From Nymphaea colorata (Eukaryota; Streptophyta; Magnoliopsida; Nymphaeales; Nymphaeaceae), in contig NC_045146.1 in the NCBI RefSeq assembly GCF_008831285.2, forward strand, positions 560,001-624,000: a DNA stretch of 64,000 bases. The letters are read 5' to 3'. A program made the translations under genes and the position numbers. Positions 55,571 through 64,000 of the stretch are shown here, piece after piece. Under the pieces are notes generated by a model. That model had not been told where the DNA came from, did not search any database, and saw only the letters and a program-made list of their open reading frames with translations. The first letter of the stretch is position 1. Every line of letters starts with the position of its first letter.

Positions 55571-58181
55571 CCAAATAAATGTTCCTTCAGGTAGGGGTGG
55601 AGTTGGCTCCTCGTGATTACGATATGGAAGGTCCAAACCCCTTCAGGAAAAGAGATGTTATTAGCTTGATACCAGTGCATAAGGTGATTCATTGCATAAG
55701 ACACCATTTTTTGTGCATTTATTTTGTATGAAGTAGGATGGACCTTTGTATGACTGACACTTAGCATAGGCCTTGAGGGTAAGGATCCTATTCAAGGGTT
55801 TTACTCTTCTGGGGTTTACCTGCGATCTGCCTGTAACCGCACTGCCTTATAATAAATATACAAAAATAAAATTTTAAAAAAATAGTTATTTGGGATAAAT
55901 TAATCAGCGGTTAATTTAATGCCTTGAATTTTCATCTTATCGCAGCAAGTTGCTTGCTCATCTGCAGACGGCCGGACCCTTCTGGAGTCCTCAAAAACAG
56001 CTCTTGATAAGGGAAAACTTGAAGATGCTGTTAATCATGGAACAAAGGTGTTCATTTGTAGTTATATCGTTAGCAGGACAAGCATGAAAACCTGCAAAGA
56101 AAACTTATATGCTGCTTAATTCTGTGTCGGATCGCAGGCCTTGGCAAAGCTTGTAGCAGTATGTGGTCCTTACCATCGGATGACCGCTGGAGCCTACAGT
56201 CTTCTAGCAGTGGTTCTACATCATACTGGTGACTTTAATCAGGTTCCACCTTATCTATTCATTTTCCTTGACACTGGGATCCTATTATTTATTGAAATTT
56301 CTATTTCATCATCTCTGTAGGATATAACATGGCCATAGGACATGGATATATAAGTTACAGTGATAATTGGAATGTGGAGAGATGTGAATGCATACATAAA
56401 TATGTTTTTGCATTTGTACACATGATATGCAGACACATGGTATAAAAGGCCAGCCTAGAATTGGTGTCCTTTAGTGAAAAGGAGTCATCTTTAACTTTTG
56501 AGAGTTAAGAATTACACTATGCCAGAGATTCTTAAAATATACATTTGTTTTCATTGAAGTTGGTCTGTTTTATTTATTTACATGGTAGCAGTATTGTCTT
56601 CAAAGGTTTAATGTGAACAGAGCTCACTAACAAAATATTCTTCTTTCTCTATCCTAATAACTAATACTTGTTTCTGTAATACTGTTGCTTTTTGTTTTGT
56701 AATTTGACAGAATTCTTTCTTGGAACTTTACATTAAAAAAAAATTAAGGTACTCTGCAATTTAGTTGTGAACTTGTATGGATACTCCATTTTTACCACCA
56801 TTTTGTATCTCCTTTTATAGAAACTATGTTGGAACTTAATACAAATGGTTCTTTTTCCATAACTTTGGTCGCAATCTCTTTTCTTAATAAGTTGCAAGCA
56901 GTTCTTCAACATTATCTTTTTCAATTGGTTGAACAGGCAGCCATATATCAACAAAAAGCTCTGGATATTAATGAGAGGGAGCTTGGCCTTGACCATCCAG
57001 ATACCATGAAGAGTTACGGAGACCTTGCAGTTTTCTATTATCGGTTACAACACACAGAAGTGGCACTGAAGTATGGATGAGCTTTCATAACTATGTCTGT
57101 TGTGAAATTCTTTTCTATTACATGTGTGTGTGCGCTAGTGAAAGCACGTGTGTGGAATGAATTATATACATTTTTTGTTGTGCCTGCTGAAATCCTGCCT
57201 AGTGCCATTTGCAGTAGGGCCATAGGCTTTCTCCATCCGAAAATAGTGATGTTTATTTTGCATGGATGAATGTTGTATGAAACGATACTTGGAATGTATA
57301 GCTACAATACGAAAATAGGTTTCTATAAGGTTCAAAATTTTACAATCCTAAAGCTTGTACATATTGAAGCCCAAACGTTTTTTGTATTTTCATTGAGAAT
57401 AGTATGTTTCAAGTATTGATTTTTATCAAATGGAGGCATGGTTTGACCTCTCTTGTGAAGATTATCAGCACATCATGCAACATGCTTGAGCTGGCTGGTG
57501 GGCTCCTGCCCCATGGGCCCCATAAAACATTGAATAACAAAATTGACTCTTTGCTACCATGAGAATCCACACACCCACATGCAGAAAACTATTCACCTGC
57601 TCTTGCATATGCATATGCGAATGCATGAATGCATATGAAAGATGGTGAAGGCACTTTTTGAGAAACAGGTGTTATAGACAATGGGACTCTGCTGTGATTT
57701 CTAAAATGTAATCTGATGTTTGTTGGCACTAGTTTTGTCGAAACATTGCTCTACTAATTGTGTGAATAATGAGATTCCATCCTCAAAACCATATGCTTTT
57801 GAGTGGCCTAGTTGCTTTCAAACAAATGACGGGAATGGTCATCGCGTGAACTGCATTTAAGTTGCCAAATTCCTGGCAATTTGAAGCTCCTTGAAATTGG
57901 TGTTGTTGATTTATGCATCTCTTTGTCCAGGTTAATTGATACTGCTCCCCCTTTATCATTCTCTCCATTCTCTGATAATTATTTTCTGGTTGACCGGGTA
58001 TGTGAAGCGTGCATTATATCTGTTACATCTTACATGTGGGTCATCTCATCCAAACACAGCTGCTACATATATCAATGTAGCTATGATGGAGGAAGGCCTA
58101 GGAAATGTACATGTAGCACTTCGGTAGTTGCACAAGGCCCTGAAATGCAACCAAAAGTTGCTTGGTCCAGATCATATTCAG
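55452..58181 (+). pseudogene. TSS/REC-like gene fragment covering the TPR region, broken
   Basis: Exons recognised: about 55452-55506 (DIRKFAILRGLCHK, left end uncertain), 55591-55683 ([14 protein letters not shown]), 55946-56047 ([20 protein letters not shown]), 56138-56242 ([18 protein letters not shown]), 56937-57070 ([20 protein letters not shown]) and 57998-58181 ([20 protein letters not shown]). In order they follow the start of the TPR region of plant TSS/REC proteins, relatives of FRIENDLY/CLU that influence organelle distribution or organ size. Introns are retained, so this is a genomic rearrangement rather than a retrocopy. The last exon has two lesions: GG instead of AG at the acceptor (57996-57997) and an in-frame TAG at 58125-58127. 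Homology stops at the GT after 58181; later TPR and carboxy-terminal exons are missing, with a copia remnant following. The family identity is secure; inactivity is a strong inference. Confidence 0.85.
55536..55570. repeat. (TA)n microsatellite in a pseudogene intron
   Basis: Lies in the short intron between the first two plus-strand TSS-like exons. Confidence 0.9.
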
Positions 58182-58627
58182 GTTTTCTTTTAAACTTGAA
58201 TCCCGTTTACCTAGTTCTTTTATTGACTGTTGAGTTAATTAAAAGTGAGAATGAATAGAAGCTGTTTTTAGAGACCTTTCATTTGCCCAGCTTGGGGTAT
58301 GAATTGGCCACAGCTTTGGCACATGTGGGTTCAGTTCTCCGCCAACTTAGACAAACCAGTTGAAGTGTGCGTAGTAGAAATTCTGCGGCATGAAACAGAG
58401 TTTCACTTACTGCACTATGAGTATATATTTACTTGCCATGTCACTTGTAAGTTGAATCCAATATGGAGCTTAGTCTTCTCAGCCACTGGATGAAACTGTT
58501 GCATTATTGCTTCTGCAGAATTTCTTTGGAAAGATAGTTAGAAGATGATGTGAAATTTACACTAGCTCAGTCTTCCTGAGATTGAATCGTGTCATTCCTT
58601 CTCAGAACTTAGAAACTCTCTCTCTGA
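58182..58627. other. Junction between TSS-like fragment and copia remnant
   Basis: No further TSS exon and no reverse-transcriptase sequence was recognised. A short open frame at 58299-58493 (plus) has no clear homology. The break that removed both the rest of the TSS-like gene and the 3' half of the retrotransposon should lie here. Confidence 0.4.
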
Positions 58628-60985
58628 CTAAAAGGGAAAGAAGCAGACTGTGATGGGGAGAGGAATCTCCATTGGTGGAGAAATAGAAGAAGATGGTGGC
58701 TCAGGTTTGGGGGCAGAAATGGATTTATAAGGAAAAACATTCTCATCGAAAATGACATTACGGCAAATATAGAGTCTTGAAGTGGAAGAATTCAAGCAAA
58801 GATAACCTTTATGTGTGGTGCTATAACTAAGAAATATGCATTTGGTGCTGCGATATTGTAATTTGTGAGTATTGTAAGGACGAAGATGAGGGTAGCAGGC
58901 ACATCCAAAGGTTTTAAGAAAGGCATAGTCAGGGATTTGGTTAAAGAGTAGCTGAAAAGGACTTTTCATGTTTGTAACAGATGATGGCAGACGGTTAATA
59001 AGAAATGTAGCTGTAAGAAAGACAAAATCCCAAAACTTGAGGGGAAGGCTAGAATGAGCAAGTAACGCGAGACCTGTCTCTACTATGTGACGATGTTTTC
59101 GCTCTACTCTCCCATTTTGCTGATGAGTGTGAGGGCATGAAATGCGATGATCAATTCCACATGACTTTAAGTAAGTGGATAGGGATCTATATTCTCCTCC
59201 CCAATCACTTTGAAAAGCCTTGATGGGTCGCCCAAATTGTCTCTCAACAAGTTTTTGAAAGTCTCGAAAAATAGTCAAAACTTCAGACCTTCTTTTAATA
59301 ATAAATAACCAAGTGAACCTTGAATATCCATCAATAAAATTAACATAATAATAATATCCTTGCATGGAAGCAATGAGCGCAGGGCCCCAAACATCAGAGA
59401 ATATAATATCTAATGGTCCATTTATTTCATGAGATGAACTAGAAAAAGGTAAACTGTGACTCTTCCCCATTTGACATGCTTCACACAGAGAGTGAATTTT
59501 ATTGAAACTAGAAGGAAGTCTATATTTTCTAAGGACATGTTGCACGATTTTCATGGAAGGGTGCCCAAGTCGCTCATGCCATTTTTGTTGCGTAGTTCGT
59601 TCACCAAAAAGAGCCGCTGGTTGACTCTCAATATCTCCCAAGTGCAGCTTGTAGAGCCCGTGCTCATTATTTTCCTTGAGAAGAACCTGCCCTGTCTTGG
59701 CATCCTTAACATAACAAAAGTGCGGGTGAAATTCAAGCAACACATCATTATCTTTTGTAAACTTGTGTACAGAAAGCAGATTTTTGGTGATAGATGACAC
59801 ATGTAAAATATCTTTCATGATAAACTTGGAATCATGATGAAAGAAAACAGAGGTACCAATGTGTGTAATGTTCAAACATTGGCCATTTCCGATGCGAACT
59901 TGATCTCCTCCATTGTAGTGAGTTTGGATTGTCAAGTTATTGAAATTTGGCGTTACATGATGAGTGGCTCCAGAGTCAGGGTACCATCCTCCATGATCAA
60001 ATGACCCATAGGCATCAACTGTATGCGCTTCGATAGATGGAGCATCATTAAATTTCTGCATTTTATATGTTTTGCACTTCAAAGCCCCGTGGCCAGGCTG
60101 ACGACATGCTTGACAAACTGTGTGACAATTTGCAGCAATATGACCATTATTTCCACAATCAAAGCAAGATCCAACCTGATTTTTCGGAGGACGATCTTGA
60201 GTTTTATTGCGACCTTTGTTATGCTTAAAGCGATTGCCACCAAAATTTTGGTTTTTCGTAGTAAAATTTGCTGATGGATTTCCAATAGGGAGATTATCAA
60301 CTTCATCCAATTGCGCCTCATGAATAAGCAACATAGCAAGCAAGTCGTCCATATTAATGGGATTGACCCTAGTGTTCAATGCAGTTCTAACAGACTCATA
60401 TTCTCCCGATGGTAAACCAGTCATGATGTAGGTGATCAAATCATCATCATCCACTGGTTTGGATGCAAGAGCTAATTGATGAGCAATACTTCTTGCTCTG
60501 CAGAAATATTCCGAAATAGTTTCAGTGCCTTTTCTTAAGTTTTGAAGTTGGTTTCTCAACTGCTGGATTCTTGCTCTTGAGTGGGCAGCATACATACGTT
60601 TGAGGGCATTCCATAATTCATGAGAGGAAGAAATTCCCACAACATGACTACGAACAAGATCAGTTAAAGATGAAAGAATCCAACTTAATAAAAGCTGATC
60701 TAATCTGTACCATTCATCATACTTTGGATTGCGACATTTTAAGTCATTGTTGTCATCGATCCATTCAGAGGGATATGGTTGTTTACCATCAATGAAACCC
60801 ATGAGATTATAACTCTTAAAGAGGGGCGTAAACTGAGATTCCTAAATCAAATAATTGTCCAATGCAAGTTTACTGGAAAGCAAATACTGAAGATTTGTAG
60901 ACGCAGGAAGAATAGGAAAGATCTGACCTGTAGTTTGAGATGTGTCTGGTGTAGCAGACTCTGAAGCATGATTGTTTTCAGCCAT
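58628..60985 (-). mobile_element. Ty1/copia retrotransposon remnant: gag, protease, integrase
   Basis: A minus-strand open frame of 724 codons (60802-58628) carries, in order: a gag region (about residues 1-200), two CCHC zinc knuckles (C-F-D-C-G-N-N-G-H and C-Q-A-C-R-Q-P-G-H), the protease motif DSGATHH, the integrase HHCC domain (WHERLGHPS and CEACQMGK) and the integrase core with Asp in IIFSDVWGP, Asp in FQSDWGGEY and Glu in NGRVERKHR. It ends in the integrase carboxy-terminal region (KCIFLSYS, GYLCLN) and then a Pro/Ser-rich tail. Reverse transcriptase and RNase H are absent. Upstream coding sequence continues in frame to an ATG at 60985 but is interrupted by TAG at 60842-60844. No terminal repeats or primer-binding site were found. 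The element is dead on its own, although the long frame suggests it is not very old. Confidence 0.95.
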
Positions 60986-61387
60986 TTCGAATGAAAATTA
61001 GAGATACCCACACGACTATTCTGTTCTTGCAACCACAAAGGTGGTACTTGAAAAATCCACAGCGCCGCCCTGGTTTCAACTCAGGAAAATCTGAGATTTG
61101 GAAGGTAGAAAGCTGAGATGAAGACGATTCCAACGAACTCAAGATCGTCCAAAATGGTTGTCGGAGGAATCAACGCCGAAGATTTGAAAAATCAGTAATT
61201 TCTGCCTTTTCCGCGGGTGAGAAGGACGATTTCGGGCGGTGTCAACGCCTGGACACTTGCGAATAAGGCCAAGGACACGATGACACGGTGTCGTTCGTGT
61301 TGAAAGAAGCCCGACACGTGTTGAGCGGGACTCGGTGTTGGTTGAAGAAGATGTTTAATGCGACACGGAGGCGGGATTCGTCGAGTG
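60986..61387 (-). other. Presumed leader of the copia remnant, relatively GC-rich
   Basis: This lies directly upstream of gag on the minus strand. The part at about 61200-61380 is richer in G+C and contains CGACAC-type words. The GCTCTGATACCA sequence expected on the plus strand for a tRNA-Met primer site next to a 5' LTR is not present, so the 5' LTR is missing or cut off at the border with the large repeat near 61388. Confidence 0.45.
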
Positions 61388-63740
61388 GTTTTTTTCAAAT
61401 AAAACGCTTTTTTTGTGACAATAGATGTATGAAGTTGGATGAGAGGTGATCTGACCTCAGATCCTCAGACGGCAATCTCATATCACCTCGAACCTCGTGT
61501 CAAGGTAAGCAAATGCCCCTATATGAAAATTTGACTGCTGGGATTTTAGATCAACGGACCTCATATAGGATTTTTTATTTTTTATTTTTGGGCCTGATAT
61601 GGTAAAGCTCCATATTGAAATTTATGTTCAACATTTAACTTCTAAAGTCACACCTCAAATCCATGCTTGAGATTGAGATCTGCATTTTACTTTTTGCAAC
61701 GGTAGAAAGAGAGGTTGATCTTAAACCCTTCAATCTCAAAGATCTTATGTGGAAATACATCAAAGGTAACCTTAACTTCTTCTATAGTCGAAATATACTT
61801 CAAAATTTTCTTAAAAAGTAAACTTGTTAAGCAGCCTAGACTTCGAAGTCTCCCCTATTCGTTGCCTATTTTGCTTATGTAAATTTTTTCATGCAACGGA
61901 GGAGAAAAACTATAAACCAAAAGTCTACAAGAGCTTTTAATAAAAATGGATGGGAGTCTAGCTCTAGGCTAGGTTTTGTATATATATATATATGTATATA
62001 TATGCTTTCCCTAATTGTGTAATTTTACTAGGGAATTCTATATAATTGCATCTATGCATTTTATTTCATTTTTAAGAGAATTTTTGCTTTTCCATTACAA
62101 AGTGAAGACAAAGTGTGCAGTCTAAAGATAGAGATGGATTCATTAACGGCTGCAAGATAATAACGGATGTGTCTATGACCCATAAAGTATGGGTAAGCAT
62201 AAATTTTCCTTGTCTTAATCCTTCCACTACTTACGAAAATAGGTTGCCTCAGAAGACAAATTTTATGATACCAATATCTTAACATTTTGTTGTCCATCAA
62301 TAAACTATACCAAGCACATTCATATTAGTTCTTTTCCCTTTTTCTTTTGAACTTGTGAGACATCGTTGATTGATTAAAGTTTGTTAATTCTTTGTTAGAG
62401 TTTTCTTCCTCCAGAGCTTGCTTGATGGAGCATACCAAGCACAGAGGTTATTTAGCAACAGAGACACTTTGTGAGCATCCTATTAATCTACCTTAAGCAT
62501 TGGGGCATGTTCATGGAACACTTACAACAGACTAAGATTCAAATTGACCTCTCCGAAACTGATTTCTGATCACATTGGTATGGTACCTGAACTGTATATG
62601 TAACCGGGCTGGATCTTTATCGAATCCCATTCGGATGTTGGACTCGTATTCATGAGTTTCATATATGAAGCCGCGTATTTAATTTGATTAACAACCTGTC
62701 TAAATATATAGGAAAACGAGTCATTAATCTGATATATCTGATCCATTTAGATCCTTAGTCAGGGCAATGTTGAGCTTTTGGATCCTTAAGATACTGGTTT
62801 GCACTTGAAATAGTTTATCGTGAATTTGCTTCAAAAATTGAGGTAGATTCATGGCACACTGAATTATAGTTTATTTCTTAAACTTGTCCAATCTTTAAAC
62901 ATATTGCCAGAGGGCCCCGAAAATTAACCAAAGTCTCGAGCACTACTAGGTTCAGCTCTATTAGTGTAGACTTGTTATTAACAAATGTACACGTTTAACA
63001 ATCTCGATTTATGAGGGCCGATAGACATTTCAATTTCAAAATCAACTTAAAATATTTTAATTTATTTTTTAATTAAAAAAATATGCATATAGAAGCCGAC
63101 AGGGAATATGCATATTAGATACAATATGAATTAAATTCTGATCCTTTCTTTCTTCTAGGGTCTGGTCCAAGGCAGAGGTGCAGTACATTTTTCGTATTTT
63201 AGTATTTTTTTATATTTTTAACTTTCTTGCGGGTTTATGAAATTTTATATCCCAGAATTGGCTGATTGAATCAAAATCAATCCAACCCACATTTAAAGTA
63301 GCAAAATTTTATATATATATAAACTAGATCGGTTGAATAAGGTTAATGGCGAAATTAGATTCCCACATTTAAAGTAGCGGTGTAAGACAATAAAGTACCA
63401 TTGGATTTGCGGATCTGGAATAGAATATTCTCTTATACGGATTGGAAAGCAGTACAGTACTAGTGGTTTTTCATATATTGGACCGAGTGGTTTTTCAAAG
63501 GAAGAAGATGTAAGTCATGACGGGAAATTCAGCTTCAAGAAAACAAGGTAGGATTCAAACCGCTATCATCTCTAACGTCATTAAGCTTAGTTGGTTTTAT
63601 TAAATTCGAAAATGAGATAAGAACAACTCCTTGTTGAATTTTGCAAATTGAGAATGAATGGGCTTAGTGTGAGGAGACACTATGTAGGTCTAATTAGTAT
63701 ACTTCTGAATCCAAATCCAATCGACTTCCATATATGCAGT
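61388..63740 (+). repeat. Large dispersed repeat, copy 2 (direct repeat of 46418-48983)
   Basis: Same order and orientation as copy 1 from AATAAAACGCTTTTTTTGTG to CCATATATGCAGTTTG. Differences visible by eye are scattered substitutions, a much shorter TA tract near 61978-62002, a small deletion near 62905-62925, and a different sequence at about 63286-63530 in place of copy 1's 48363-48770. The left border abuts the GC-rich leader of the copia remnant. Confidence 0.9.
63286..63378 (+). repeat. 17-bp direct repeats within large repeat copy 2
   Basis: CCCACATTTAAAGTAGC occurs at 63286-63302 and again at 63362-63378, enclosing 59 bases that include a short AT run. Both copies lie in the portion that is not shared with large repeat copy 1. 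Confidence 0.85.
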
Positions 63741-64000
63741 TTGTTATCACCCCAAAATTTTCAAAAAAGATTATTATTTTAAATTTTAGACCAAAAACAA
63801 ATTTGCGACTATTCGATACAAAATGAATTCTAAACCGTTGTCCAAATCCAAACAGAAAATTCAAATTTAAAACCCAACCTTAGACATGAGATTCAAATTC
63901 AAAATCGAATTATCAGATCTGAATTTAATCCAAAGTCCAAGTTTAGATCCAAGTCGATAATTCCAAACTCAAATCCAAAATAGAGTTCAAAACGACATGA
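63741..64000. other. AT-rich flank at the right end
   Basis: Degenerate short words such as AAATTCAAATTT, CCAAATCCAAAC and CAAATCCAAAAT recur here, suggesting the start of another transposon-derived block that runs out of the window. No gene is visible. Confidence 0.35.

Noticed and set aside
58299-58493. Further TSS exon after the stop-containing exon
   Set aside because: The frame does not continue the TPR series in any way that I can recognise and lacks a clear acceptor.

Overview
This is nuclear DNA of a flowering plant. The sequence is AT-rich and gene-poor, genes are split by GT-AG introns, and the intergenic DNA is full of (AT)n, (GA)n and (CA)n microsatellites, MITE-like elements and a Ty1/copia remnant. 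The recognisable proteins all belong to plant families: PP5 phosphatase, PADRE/DUF4228 proteins, a ZC3H13/HIZ2-like arginine- and aspartate-rich protein, and a TSS/REC clustered-mitochondria protein. I cannot name the species.

Layout. 1-6232 (+): the 3' half of a serine/threonine protein phosphatase 5 gene, six exons coding for the catalytic domain; its TPR part lies left of the window. 6233-14881: intergenic with small repeats and MITE-like elements. 14882-15268 (+): a short intronless PADRE-related gene. 15269-24812: repeat-rich intergenic DNA. 24813-25298 (-): a second, full-architecture PADRE gene with a TATA box. 25299-34814: intergenic, with very long compound microsatellites. 34815-45094 (-): a complete five-exon gene for a 1157-residue charged nuclear protein resembling Arabidopsis AT5G53440 (HIZ2). 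45095-54896: promoter side of that gene, then MITEs and one copy of a roughly 2.5 kb repeat. 54897-58181: fragments of a TSS/REC-like gene in two opposite orientations, with a nonsense codon and a lost splice acceptor, so a rearranged pseudogene. 58628-60985 (-): a Ty1/copia gag-protease-integrase remnant with no reverse transcriptase. 61388-63740: the second copy of the 2.5 kb repeat, in direct orientation.

The intact genes do not look like a pathway or cluster; they are ordinary plant genes in a TE-rich neighbourhood. I found no convincing new molecular system. The most notable structures are the inverted, broken TSS fragments beside a truncated retrotransposon, the large direct repeat flanking that region, a MITE with a visible target-site duplication, a second MITE family copied inside the large repeat, and the pair of PADRE genes with different architectures.
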